DNA of 64,000 nt, from positions 992,001-1,056,000 of the forward strand of contig NZ_JAEKMH010000002.1 in the NCBI RefSeq assembly GCF_016411825.1, written 5' to 3'. Below the pieces are notes generated by a model that had not been told where the DNA came from, did not search any database, and saw only the letters and a program-made list of their open reading frames with translations. The position numbers and the translations under genes are program-made. This DNA comes from Devosia sediminis (lineage in GTDB: Bacteria; Pseudomonadota; Alphaproteobacteria; Rhizobiales; Devosiaceae). Shown in pieces: positions 52,102 to 61,352 of this stretch (position 1 is the stretch's first letter; the number at the start of each line of letters is the position of its first letter).

Positions 52102-52749
52102 TTGCGGCGGGCGAGTGAAAAGGCGTTTGGCATGGGGGCTAAGGGCAACGACGAGGGCGATACCGTCCATCTGACGGACGCCGGGCAGACGCAGCGCGAT
52201 GACGTCGCGTCGTCTGGTGCGTCGACTGCCGCCGATACCATCGAGGTGGTCGGCAGCATCAAGTGGTTCGATGCCGGCAAGGGTTTTGGCTTCATCGTCC
52301 CCGACAACGGCATGCCCGATGTCCTGCTGCACGTGACCTGTCTCCGCCGCGACGGCTATCAGACGGCCTATGAGGGCGCCCGCATTGTGGTCGAGGCACT
52401 CAACCGTCCTGGTGGCCTCCAGGCCTTCCGCGTCGTCTCCATGGACGAATCGACCGCCCGCCATCCCTCGCAGCTTCCCGCGCCTCGCACCCATGTCGTC
52501 GTCGAGGCGACCTCGGGCATGGTCCGGCTCGAGGTGAAGTGGTTCAATCGCATTCGCGGCTTCGGCTTCCTGTCAGCTGGCGAAGGCACGCCCGATATTT
52601 TTGTCCATATGGAAACATTGCGCCGTTTCGGCATCACCGAACTGCGCCCCGGCCAATACGTGCTGGTGCGCTATGGCCAGGGTCCGAAGGGGCTCATGGT
52701 AGCCGAAATCCGCCCCGATGGCTGGGGCGACGCCCCGTCTTCACACTAA
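52102..52749 (+). CDS. Double cold-shock-domain protein
   Basis: This protein of about 215 residues has two cold-shock domains. The first starts VGSIKWFDAGKGFGFIVPD (RNP1) with VLLHVTCLRR (RNP2). The second is VKWFNRIRGFGFLSAGEGTPDIFVHMETLRRFG. They are joined by a linker of about 40 residues and preceded by a low-complexity acidic stretch. It binds single-stranded RNA or DNA. TTG at 52102 behind GAGGAG fits best; GTG 52087 and ATG 52132 are alternatives. The long 5' region may itself be structured. DUF192 follows after 14 bases. Confidence 0.88.
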   Translation: MRRASEKAFGMGAKGNDEGDTVHLTDAGQTQRDDVASSGASTAADTIEVVGSIKWFDAGKGFGFIVPDNGMPDVLLHVTCLRRDGYQTAYEGARIVVEALNRPGGLQAFRVVSMDESTARHPSQLPAPRTHVVVEATSGMVRLEVKWFNRIRGFGFLSAGEGTPDIFVHMETLRRFGITELRPGQYVLVRYGQGPKGLMVAEIRPDGWGDAPSSH

Positions 52750-52763
52750 GGGGCACGTTAGCG

Positions 52764-53261
52764 GTGCTTGAGGTCAACAGTCTGCTGGCAAATTCCGCCC
52801 CGCCGCGCCCCGCTGCGCGATTATTAGCTGTTGCTGCCGTTCTGGCTGTAAGCCTGCCCCTCGTCGCCTGCACAGCCGACGACACCCAACTCACCATCCA
52901 GTCCGACGGTGGGGAACACCGCTTCACCGTAGAAGTCGTCGATACGCCCGAGAGCCGGGCGCGCGGCCTGATGTATGTTCAGGAACTGGCCGACGACGCC
53001 GGAATGTTGTTTGATTTCAAGGAGGAACGTCCAGTTTCCTTCTGGATGCGCAACACCTATATCCCGCTCGACATGCTGTTCATCGAGGCCGACGGAACGG
53101 TGCTCAACATTCACGTCAACGCCCGGCCGCACGATACCACGGGCATCCCTTCGGCCGGTCCGGTGCAGTTTGTCTTGGAAATTCCCGGCGGACGCTCTGA
53201 GGAACTGGGTATCGAGGCGGGCGACCAGGTCACCCATCCGCGGATCACAGCCGCGCAATAA
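52764..53261 (+). CDS. DUF192 lipoprotein
   Basis: This protein of about 165 residues has a signal with lipobox PLVAC. The DUF192 core follows: FTVEVVDTPESRARGLMYVQELADDAGMLFDF, RPVSFWMRNTYIPLDMLFIEADGTV and the end SEELGIEAGDQV. DUF192 proteins are small periplasmic or membrane-anchored beta proteins of unknown function. GTG at 52764 follows AAGGGGCACGTTAGCG. It is probably cotranscribed with the cold-shock gene; its end overlaps the convergent hemolysin III gene by 17 bases. Confidence 0.85.
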   Translation: MLEVNSLLANSAPPRPAARLLAVAAVLAVSLPLVACTADDTQLTIQSDGGEHRFTVEVVDTPESRARGLMYVQELADDAGMLFDFKEERPVSFWMRNTYIPLDMLFIEADGTVLNIHVNARPHDTTGIPSAGPVQFVLEIPGGRSEELGIEAGDQVTHPRITAAQ

Positions 53262-53931
53262 CCATGCAGTCGATCACGGCCCAAAGGTGCAGGCTCGCGC
53301 CCGCGACCACGAAGACATGCCATAAGGCATTCTGAAACTTGAGCTTTTCCCACAGATGGAAAATAATGCCGGCCGAGTAGGTGACGCCGCCGGCCAGCAG
53401 CAGCCACAGCGTAGACGCGGGCAGGGCCTGTCCGAGCGACTGGAAGACCAGCACGCCGCTCCACCCGATGGCGAGATAAAGCACGATCGCCACGCGCCCG
53501 AAGCGCTGCGGCACGATCAGTTTCAGCGCCACGCCAACCAGCGACGCACCCCAGACGAGGCTCATCATCACGATGCCAGTCGAGGTGCCGCCCAGCACCG
53601 CCAGGAAGGGCGTGTAGGAGCCAGCGATGAACAGGAAAATCGCCGCTTGGTCGAGCCGGGCAAGGTAGTGCTTGACCGGCGAGGCCGGCCACATGTTGAA
53701 GGCCAGCGACACGCCCAGCACGACGACAAGGGTGGCGACATAGACCATGAGGGCCGGAAACGCTTCCGGCGCCGTGTGCATCAGGGCCAGGGTGAGCAGG
53801 ATCGAACCTGCCGCAATGGCAACGACCAGTCCAAGGATGTGCACGGCCGCATCCGCAACGATCTCGGCAGTCGAATAGCGCCGGCGTTCCGGAATTTTCA
53901 AAGCTGGTCGAGATATGGCCGGGGTCATCAT
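53245..53931 (-). CDS. Hemolysin III family membrane protein
   Basis: This 228-residue protein of the HlyIII/TrhA/YqfA family (PAQR-like) has seven membrane helices. Conserved His/Asp/Ser positions lie in EIVADAAVHILGLVVAI, LARLDQAAIFLFIAGSYTPF and FQNALWHVFVVAGASLHLW. Family members have been linked to membrane-energetics homeostasis and zinc-dependent hydrolase-like activity. The start at 53931 follows AAGGAAGG; a second ATG follows directly. It is a single gene, convergent with DUF192. Confidence 0.9.
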   Translation of the reverse strand: MMTPAISRPALKIPERRRYSTAEIVADAAVHILGLVVAIAAGSILLTLALMHTAPEAFPALMVYVATLVVVLGVSLAFNMWPASPVKHYLARLDQAAIFLFIAGSYTPFLAVLGGTSTGIVMMSLVWGASLVGVALKLIVPQRFGRVAIVLYLAIGWSGVLVFQSLGQALPASTLWLLLAGGVTYSAGIIFHLWEKLKFQNALWHVFVVAGASLHLWAVIDCMVIARL

Positions 53932-54094
53932 CCTTCCTCCTTGCCCCTATCGTGTGGCGCGGATGTGACCAGAACCTTTCTTTGCGGCGGCACTTGCTGC
54001 CAGCGTAAAGCGGCTGCCAAGTTTTCTGGTGAACAACCCGTTGCGGCGCGCAGGCACGCTTGACGGGTAACTCTGGCGTTACTTTATAGCGCTC

Positions 54095-54619
54095 ATGAGC
54101 CGCAAGACCAAAGCCCCCATCGCCATCTATTCCGCCCTCGCCGACGCCACGCGGTGCCGCATCGTCGAGATCCTGCTCAGGGGCCCGATCCCCGTGCATA
54201 CGCTGGCGGATGCCTTCTCGATCAGCCGTCCGGCCATTTCCCGACACCTCCGCGTGCTCAAGACCGCTGGCTTGGTCGCCGAGGTCAAGAAAGGGCGCGA
54301 GAACCTCTACGCCTTACGCCCCGCAAAACTCGGCGTTGCGACGGCCTGGATCGGCACGATTGTCTCGCCGCAAGCGGCCGACGATGCCGTGCCAGAGGTC
54401 GCGATCGAGCAGCCACGGGTCGCGATGCCCGAGGTGAACTCCCCGCAGCCGGCCATCACTGCCGAGCCAGTTGCTGCGGCGCAGAGCGAGGCACAACCTG
54501 AAGCTGATTCCAGGCCGCCCGCACTTCCAGCGGCCAGGCGCCAGAAGGCGGACAAGGCCGACAAGGCGCGCGCCGTGCAGCCGGAGCCCGCAATCAACCA
54601 GATGGGTTTCGATTTCTAG
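54095..54619 (+). CDS. ArsR-family winged-helix regulator with long disordered tail
   Basis: This 174-residue protein has an ArsR winged helix at residues 10-85 (SALADATRCRIVEILL, ISRPAISRHLRVLKTAGLVAEVKKGRENLYAL). A Pro/Ala/Glu-rich tail of about 85 residues follows and ends QMGFDF. The metal-binding ELCVCDL motif of ArsR proper is absent, so it is more like the MarR/SMT-like penicillinase or aromatic-type regulators. The tail end resembles short peptide-docking motifs, but this is speculation. The ATG at 54095 has no strong Shine-Dalgarno. The stop overlaps that of the convergent HAD gene. Confidence 0.82.
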   Translation: MSRKTKAPIAIYSALADATRCRIVEILLRGPIPVHTLADAFSISRPAISRHLRVLKTAGLVAEVKKGRENLYALRPAKLGVATAWIGTIVSPQAADDAVPEVAIEQPRVAMPEVNSPQPAITAEPVAAAQSEAQPEADSRPPALPAARRQKADKADKARAVQPEPAINQMGFDF

Positions 54620-55464
54620 AGCAGCGGAGCGGGCAGGGGGTCGATCAGCGCGTGCTCGATCCAGTTCGGCTCGAATGCGGCGGATACGGTGCGTTCGAAA
54701 TCGGCAGGTGTCCACATGATCTGGCTGGGGGACAGCAGCCCCTCCACGGCGCCGAGCGCGGCCCTTGCGCCGAGGGCAAACGGCCGGACTGTGTGCCCGC
54801 TCGCTTGCGAGGCAGCCAGCGCAGCGCCGATATCCTTCCGCTGGTCCCCGATATACCAGATCACGTCATTGCGTCTGACATCCCGACCGATGCCATCAAG
54901 CGCGGTCAGGATCGAATCAGGCCAGGGCTTTCCGCGAGTCACGTCCTCGCGGAATACGGCGGCGTGGAAGTACTTCTTGAGGTCGAAGGTTTCGAGCACA
55001 TCGTGGCCGTAGCCGCGACCCAGTCCGTTGCTGACCACTCCGAGCAATACGCCTTCCGAGCGCAGCCGTTCGAGCACGTTGCGCATGGTCTGGCAGGGCA
55101 CCAGCATCTGGTCGACGCTTTTGCGCCGAACCTTATGAATAGCCCTATGTACCAGGAGCTTGGGAGCCGTCTGGGTGTTCAGCCTGCTGCGTCGCGCCAA
55201 GCGGAAACGCGCCACCAGACGCCCGCCCCGATGTGAGCAATCGTCGAGGAATTCGAGCATCTGCAAGACGCGCGGATTGACGTGGTGCACCAATGTTCCA
55301 TCGAGGTCGAAAAGCACGATGGTCGGTCGGTTTGCAATGTCAGCCAGTGGATCAGCCCCCGTTGGTCCAGGATGGTAAACTGGACCAAAACGCCCGTGGG
55401 GACAACCCTGGAGGCCGAGACACCGACCCGAGCGGTGCAGAAATCGGCCGGCTGCTTTCGCCAA
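54616..55464 (-). CDS. HAD-family hydrolase (phosphatase-like)
   Basis: This protein of up to 282 residues has the HAD motifs IVLFDLDGTLVHH (nucleophile Asp), GVVSNGLGRG (motif II), RGKPWPDSIL (Lys) and VIWYIGDQRKDIGAA (motif IV). It should dephosphorylate a small metabolite. The N-terminus is uncertain: no ATG, GTG or TTG lies close to the HAD core. The nearest start is a TTG at 55464, about 48 residues upstream of motif I, which adds a Cys/Gly-rich stretch that may not be translated. The end is convergent with the ArsR gene. Confidence 0.8.
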   Translation of the reverse strand: MAKAAGRFLHRSGRCLGLQGCPHGRFGPVYHPGPTGADPLADIANRPTIVLFDLDGTLVHHVNPRVLQMLEFLDDCSHRGGRLVARFRLARRSRLNTQTAPKLLVHRAIHKVRRKSVDQMLVPCQTMRNVLERLRSEGVLLGVVSNGLGRGYGHDVLETFDLKKYFHAAVFREDVTRGKPWPDSILTALDGIGRDVRRNDVIWYIGDQRKDIGAALAASQASGHTVRPFALGARAALGAVEGLLSPSQIMWTPADFERTVSAAFEPNWIEHALIDPLPAPLL

Positions 55465-55485
55465 GTCACTGAAAACAGGATGAAA

Positions 55486-55562
55486 TGGCGATCCCGACAG
55501 GACTCGAACCTGTGACCTTCAGCTTAGAAGGCTGCTGCTCTATCCAGCTGAGCTACGGGACC
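55486..55562 (-). tRNA. tRNA-Arg (TCT)
   Basis: Minus-strand 77-base tRNA with acceptor GGTCCCG/CGGGATC, D arm GCTCAGCTGGATAGAGC, anticodon loop CTTCTAA (anticodon TCT), T arm ACAGGTTCGAGTCCTGT, discriminator G and encoded CCA. No integrase is nearby. Confidence 0.95.
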
Positions 55563-55609
55563 GCACGGCGCCTGTTTAACGCATTTTCACGACAAGGCCA
55601 TAGCCTGTA

Positions 55610-56662
55610 TCACGCCGCAGGCGCCTCCTCCTTGCGGGGATGGCCGGTGCTGGCGCGAACGATCAGGTCGGAATTGAGCACGATGCGGAGCTGGCCAGGG
55701 CGGTGATCGAGTTCATCGAGCAGGTCGATCAGCGTCTCGGCAGCCATGCGGCCCAGCATTTCCCGAGGCTGCCGCATGGTGGTGAGCGGCGGCGAATAGT
55801 GCGGCGCCACGCCCAGATCGTCGAATCCGACCATGGATATATCGCGCGGACACTCGATGCCGTGCTGCCGCAACCCCGAGAGAAAACCGATGGCCGATTC
55901 GTCGTTGGCGGCGAAAATCGCCGTCGGCCGTTCGGCCAGCGCCATGAAATGCGCCGCGGCCGCAAACCCGCTCTCCATTTCGAAATTGCCCCGGAACATC
56001 CAGTCCTGTCGCAGCGGCAGGTCGGCGTCGCGCAGAGCCTTGGTGAAGCCGGCGAGCCGCTCGCGCGTCACCACGTTATGCTCGGGCCCGAGCAGGTGAC
56101 CGACTCGGCGATGCCCGAGGTCGATCAGGTGGCGCGTTGCGCGCTCCGCCGCCTGCATATTGTCGGTGAGCACCATATGGAAACCCGAATTGGGGATTTC
56201 CTCGCACGCCACCACAAGCGGCACGGAATAGGGGGCGGTCGAGAGGGTGCGCAGTGTCGCGACGTCGAGCGACCCGTCGAGCAGCAGCAAGCCATCCGCC
56301 CTGTTGGAAAGCATGTATTCCTGCAAGCGCCGGGCGGGTTCGTGCGCAAGAAACAGGTTTGCCACCAGCACGCCATAGCCGCGATTGGTGGCTTCTCGCT
56401 CGATGGCGTCGAGGATCGACGAGAAGAATGGATTGCGGATATCGGGCAGCGCCACGAGGATCGTTTTCGCCGTTCTCTGGCGCAGCGAGCGGGCCGTCTG
56501 ATTAAGCGTGTAACCGGTTACACGAATGGCCTCCGAAACGCGTGCGCGGGTGCCCTCGCTGACCCTGTCCGGGCTCGACAAGGTGCGGCTGACCGTGGCC
56601 GTGGATACATTCGCAAAACGCGCAACATCTTGAATTGTTGGCGTTTTCTTGAGCTCTGTCAT
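55610..56662 (-). CDS. LacI-family transcriptional regulator of the sugar operon
   Basis: This 350-residue repressor has the LacI HTH at residues 8-55 (TIQDVARFANVSTATVSRTLSSPDRVSEGTRARVSEAI) and hinge helix LNQTARSLRQRTA. The periplasmic-binding-like effector domain has ILVALPDIRNPFFSSILDAIE, and TAIFAANDESAIGFLSGL. It is divergent from the sugar transport operon, and the 227-base intergenic region carries AATCGATT-type palindromes typical of LacI operators, so it probably represses that operon and responds to its sugar. Start at 56662 (MTELKKTP). Confidence 0.93.
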   Translation of the reverse strand: MTELKKTPTIQDVARFANVSTATVSRTLSSPDRVSEGTRARVSEAIRVTGYTLNQTARSLRQRTAKTILVALPDIRNPFFSSILDAIEREATNRGYGVLVANLFLAHEPARRLQEYMLSNRADGLLLLDGSLDVATLRTLSTAPYSVPLVVACEEIPNSGFHMVLTDNMQAAERATRHLIDLGHRRVGHLLGPEHNVVTRERLAGFTKALRDADLPLRQDWMFRGNFEMESGFAAAAHFMALAERPTAIFAANDESAIGFLSGLRQHGIECPRDISMVGFDDLGVAPHYSPPLTTMRQPREMLGRMAAETLIDLLDELDHRPGQLRIVLNSDLIVRASTGHPRKEEAPAA

Positions 56663-56715
56663 CGCTGGCAGCGCCCCCTCTTCGCCGTCAGTAACCCAAT
56701 TGGTCTAAATCGATC

Positions 56716-56742
56716 TTGACATCTCCGCAAGGCTTGTATGAA
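56716..56742 (+). promoter_or_regulatory. Candidate sugar-operon promoter
   Basis: TTGACA (56716-56721), 15-base spacer, TATGAA (56737-56742). The short spacer suggests a weak or regulated promoter; the operators lie just downstream. Confidence 0.4.
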
Positions 56743-56747
56743 ACTCC

Positions 56748-56761
56748 TGAAATCGATTGCA
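56748..56761. promoter_or_regulatory. LacI-type operator 1
   Basis: TGAAATCGATTGCA, palindromic around ATCGAT; the same class of site as operator 2, 35 bases away. Confidence 0.65.
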
Positions 56762-56782
56762 CAACCAGTTTGGAACGTGTAG

Positions 56783-56796
56783 TGCAATCGATTACA
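56783..56796. promoter_or_regulatory. LacI-type operator 2
   Basis: TGCAATCGATTACA, palindromic around ATCGAT. A third weaker ATCGAT site at 56709-56714 overlaps the -35 element. Confidence 0.65.
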
Positions 56797-56889
56797 CACA
56801 GTCGTGGGTTTGCTCTGTTGGAGGAACAGCCATGCGACTGGTGCATCGCTGGGGCGCTTAGCTCCTCGTGTTCGTTGGGAGGACAACCT

Positions 56890-58131
56890 ATGAAAAAGTT
56901 TGCAGTGGTTGCCGCTATGGCAACCGCTTTCCTCGGCTCCACGTCTGCTTATGCGGTGGATCTGGAAGTGACCCACTGGTGGACGTCGGCTGGTGAAGCC
57001 GCCGCCATCGCCGAATTCGCCAAGCTCTTCGAAGAGCAGACCGGCAATACCTGGGTCGACTCGGCTCTGGCTGGTTCGGGCACCGGTGCCAACCCCGTCA
57101 TCATCAGCCGCATCATCGGCGGTGACCCGATGGGCGCCACCCAGATGAACACCGGCCGCGACGCCGAGGAGCTCATCCAGGCCGGCCTGATGCGCGACCT
57201 GACCCCGATCGTCGAAGAAATGGGCGGCCTCGACTTCTACGTCGACCAGTCCCTGCTCGAGCCGTGCACCTACGAAGGCAAGATCTACTGTCTGCCGATC
57301 AACATCCACTCGTGGGACTGGCTGTGGCTCTCCACCGCTGCCTACGAAAAGATCGGTCAGCCCGTGCCGACCACCTGGGACGAGTATGTGGCCTCCTGGC
57401 CGGCTCTCCAGGAAGCCGACATTCTGCCCTTCGGTCTCGCGACCGGCTGGCCGATTTCCGGCGTCCCGGGCGTGCTGATGTCCGGTATCGGTGGTTCGGA
57501 CCTCGTCCTCGCCATCAACCGCGACAAGAGCGCCGATGCCGTTCGTGGTCCGGAATTCCGCAAGGTTGCCGAAGCCATGGACGCTCTGCGTCAGGTTATC
57601 TCGCCGGAAATGATGGTCCCGTCCTTCGGTGACGTGGGCAATCAGCTCCTGGCTGGCGAAGCTGCCGGCAACATCCACGGCGACTGGCTCGCTGGCGACC
57701 TGCAGATCGCAGGCGGCGTCCCGGGCGAAGACTATGAATGTCTCCCGGCTCTCGGTCTGGGCGACCAGCTCACCGGTGGCGGCGACTCGTTCTACTTCCC
57801 GGTTCTGCCGGAAGGTACCGATCCGGCTGTGATCCAGGCTCAGGCCGATCTGGCCAAGATCCTGATCTCCCCCGAAGGCCAGCTAAACTTCAACCTGGTC
57901 AAGGGCTCCATGCCGATCCGTACCGACATCGACCTGTCGGGTGCCAACCCCTGCATGCAGAAGGCTATCGGCATGCTCGGCAACGGCCTCCTGCCGTCGG
58001 GTGACTTCGCGCTCTCCAGCGATACCCAGCAGCAGTTCCAGGATCTGAACATCGAGTTCCTCGACGACGACAGCATCACGGTCGATGACTACATCGAGCG
58101 CTATGCCACGATCATCGAGCAGGCCGACTGA
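56890..58131 (+). CDS. Sugar ABC transporter, periplasmic binding protein (glucose/mannose GtsA-like)
   Basis: This 413-residue family-1 solute-binding protein has the signal peptide MKKFAVVAAMATAFLGSTSAYA. The VTHWWTSAGEAAAIAEFAKLFEEQTG start and SGTGANPVIISRIIGGDPMGATQMNTG resemble the glucose/mannose binding proteins (GtsA type). Two Cys pairs (EPCTYEGKIYCLP and C...PCMQ) may form disulfides. RBS GGGAGGACAACCT precedes the ATG at 56890. The gene is first in a LacI-controlled operon and is followed by an attenuator-like palindrome that would raise it above the permeases. Confidence 0.93.
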   Translation: MKKFAVVAAMATAFLGSTSAYAVDLEVTHWWTSAGEAAAIAEFAKLFEEQTGNTWVDSALAGSGTGANPVIISRIIGGDPMGATQMNTGRDAEELIQAGLMRDLTPIVEEMGGLDFYVDQSLLEPCTYEGKIYCLPINIHSWDWLWLSTAAYEKIGQPVPTTWDEYVASWPALQEADILPFGLATGWPISGVPGVLMSGIGGSDLVLAINRDKSADAVRGPEFRKVAEAMDALRQVISPEMMVPSFGDVGNQLLAGEAAGNIHGDWLAGDLQIAGGVPGEDYECLPALGLGDQLTGGGDSFYFPVLPEGTDPAVIQAQADLAKILISPEGQLNFNLVKGSMPIRTDIDLSGANPCMQKAIGMLGNGLLPSGDFALSSDTQQQFQDLNIEFLDDDSITVDDYIERYATIIEQAD

Positions 58132-58146
58132 TCCTGACTTAAGTCT

Positions 58147-58170
58147 GGCGGGGCCATGGCCCCGCCTTTT
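58147..58170 (+). terminator. Attenuator-like palindrome between binding protein and permease
   Basis: GGCGGGGCCATGGCCCCGCC is a perfect 20-base palindrome followed by TTTT. Such partial terminators or 3'-protecting hairpins give excess binding protein over permease. Confidence 0.65.
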
Positions 58171-58229
58171 AATATCCGGTGGTCGGCCTTGATCGACAAG
58201 GGCGACCACCATCCTTATGGAGAGCACCA

Positions 58230-59171
58230 ATGGCGGAAACTGCCGTTCGGATGGAAGCGGGGGAGCGGACTACGACCCGGCCCGGTTTTCTGTCCAGGAT
58301 CTTCCTGCACAATTTGCCCGCCAAGATCGCCGCGCTGCCGATGGTGTTGACCGTCCTCGTGGTCTTTGTTGGCTGTACGATCTGGACGATCTATTATTCC
58401 TTCACCAATTCGAAGCTGCTGCCCACGGGCAAGTTCGTCGGCTTTGACCAGTATGAGCGTCTGTTCGCGACCTCGCGCTGGAACGTGTCGGTCTGGAACC
58501 TCGTGGCCTACGGGTCCATGTCGCTGGTCTTCACCCTGGTGATTGGCTTCATCCTGGCCGTCCTCATCGACCAGAAGATCCGCTTCGAAAGTGCTTTCCG
58601 CACGATCATGCTCTATCCCTTCGCCCTGTCGTTCATCGTGACGGGCCTCGTCTGGCAGTGGATCATGAACCCGACGCTGGGCCTGCAGGGTACGCTGCGT
58701 AACCTGGGCTGGGAAAACTTCACCTTTGACTGGATCGCCAACCCGCGCATGGTGCTGTTCGCACTGCTGATCGCCGGTCTCTGGCATGGCACCGGCTTCT
58801 GCATGGTGCTGATGCTTGCCGGTCTGCGCGGCGTTGACGAGGAAGTCTGGAAGGCGGCGCGCGTCGACGGCATCCCGACCTGGCGCACCTATGTGTCCAT
58901 CGTCCTGCCCATGATGCGCGGCGTTCTGATCACCGCCATTGTCATCATCGGCTCGGGCATTGTCCGCCTCTACGACCTCGTGGTGGCGCTGACCAATGGC
59001 GGCCCCGGGATTTCCTCGGAAGTGCCCGCCAAGTACGTTTTCAACTACATGTTCTCGGGCGGCAATATCGGCCAGGGCCTGGCCGGCGCCACCATGATGC
59101 TGCTGACCGTCCTGATCATCATGATCCCGTGGGCCTACCTCGAATTTGGCGGAAAGGGCCGTCGCGCATGA
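58230..59171 (+). CDS. Sugar ABC transporter permease (MalF-like)
   Basis: This 313-residue permease has six transmembrane helices and the cytoplasmic EAA loop EEVWKAARVDGIPTWRTYVSIVLPMM. Its N-terminal VLTVLVVFVGCTIWTIYYSFTNSKLLP region is typical of the MalF half of CUT1 importers. RBS GGAGAGCACCA precedes the ATG at 58230. It is translationally coupled to the second permease by an ATGA overlap. Confidence 0.94.
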   Translation: MAETAVRMEAGERTTTRPGFLSRIFLHNLPAKIAALPMVLTVLVVFVGCTIWTIYYSFTNSKLLPTGKFVGFDQYERLFATSRWNVSVWNLVAYGSMSLVFTLVIGFILAVLIDQKIRFESAFRTIMLYPFALSFIVTGLVWQWIMNPTLGLQGTLRNLGWENFTFDWIANPRMVLFALLIAGLWHGTGFCMVLMLAGLRGVDEEVWKAARVDGIPTWRTYVSIVLPMMRGVLITAIVIIGSGIVRLYDLVVALTNGGPGISSEVPAKYVFNYMFSGGNIGQGLAGATMMLLTVLIIMIPWAYLEFGGKGRRA

Positions 59172-60097
59172 GCCAGACAGCAACCATGACCGGCCAGCCG
59201 GCCGTGGCTCAGGACACCAGCGGTCCGCGCGGCCCACGTCCCAAGCCGTTCTTTACGCCCAAGAAGGTCATCCTCTATACGGTGCTGGTCTTCTTCTCCC
59301 TCTACTACCTGTTCCCGCTCTACGTCATGGTCGTGACCTCGCTCAAGACCATGCCGGAAGTCCGCTTCGGCAACATCTTCGCGCTGCCGACCGCTCCCAA
59401 CTTCGACGCGTGGGTAAAGGCATGGACCAGCGCCTGTACCGGCCTCAACTGTAATGGTCTGGCCCCCGGCTTCTGGAACTCGGTCAAGATCACCATCCCT
59501 TCGACCATCGTCTCGATCTTCATTGCGGCGGTGAACGGCTACGCGCTCGTCAACTGGCGCTTCAAGGGCTCGGAAATCTTCTTCTCGATCCTCATCTTCG
59601 GCTCGTTCATCCCCTATCAGGTGATGCTCTACCCGCTGGTGATGATCACCCGCGAAATGGGAATCTTCGGCACGCTCCAAGCCGTGATCATCATCCACAC
59701 CGTCTTCGGCATGCCGATCCTGACGCTGTTGTTCCGCAACTACTTCGCGTCGCTGCCGCAGGAACTGTTCAAGGCGGCCCGTGTGGATGGGGCAGGGTTC
59801 TGGCGTATCTTCTTCGAGATCATGCTGCCCATGTCGCTGCCGATCTTCGTAGTCGCCATCATCCTGCAGGTAACCGGCATCTGGAATGACTTCCTGTTCG
59901 GCGTCGTCTTCGCCGGCACGCAGAACTATCCGATGACGGTCCAGCTCAACAATATCGTCAACTCGGCCCAGGGCACGCCCGAATATAACGTGAACATGGC
60001 CGCAACCGTTCTGACTGGCCTCGTGCCGCTCACGGTCTATTTCGTATCCGGCAAGTGGTTTGTCCGCGGCGTTGCCGCCGGTGCGGTGAAGGGGTAA
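59168..60097 (+). CDS. Sugar ABC transporter permease (MalG-like)
   Basis: This 309-residue CUT1 permease has the FSLYYLFPLYVMVVTSLKTMPEV start and the EAA loop QELFKAARVDGAGFWRIFFEIMLPMSLP. It forms a heterodimer with the previous permease. ATGA overlap (59168-59171) couples their translation. The ATPase gene starts four bases after its stop. An Asn/Cys insert (TSACTGLNCNG) in the first periplasmic loop is noted. Confidence 0.94.
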   Translation: MSQTATMTGQPAVAQDTSGPRGPRPKPFFTPKKVILYTVLVFFSLYYLFPLYVMVVTSLKTMPEVRFGNIFALPTAPNFDAWVKAWTSACTGLNCNGLAPGFWNSVKITIPSTIVSIFIAAVNGYALVNWRFKGSEIFFSILIFGSFIPYQVMLYPLVMITREMGIFGTLQAVIIIHTVFGMPILTLLFRNYFASLPQELFKAARVDGAGFWRIFFEIMLPMSLPIFVVAIILQVTGIWNDFLFGVVFAGTQNYPMTVQLNNIVNSAQGTPEYNVNMAATVLTGLVPLTVYFVSGKWFVRGVAAGAVKG

Positions 60098-60101
60098 CCG
60101 A

Positions 60102-61187
<1,086 letters not shown>

Positions 61188-61199
61188 CGTCTTCCCAAT

Positions 61200-61222
61200 G
61201 GCGCCCCATGGGGCGCCGTTTT
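61200..61222 (+). terminator. Terminator or attenuator after the ATPase gene
   Basis: GGCGCCCCATGGGGCGCC is a perfect 18-base palindrome followed by G and TTTT. The enzyme genes downstream may be read at a lower level or from another promoter. Confidence 0.7.
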
Positions 61223-61352
61223 CCTCATGATCCGGCAAACGCTTACTTTTGCGGCAGTCGATCTGTCCGGGCGCGGCGACGCCAGCCCCTGGCCAGGCTA
61301 TCTCCCGGTCCGACGCGACACCGCATCCACACTGTCCCATAAGAGGCCAAAA

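Noticed and set aside
55486-55562. tRNA-Arg as an integration site of a genomic island
   Set aside because: No integrase, direct repeat of the tRNA 3' end or composition change is visible near it.
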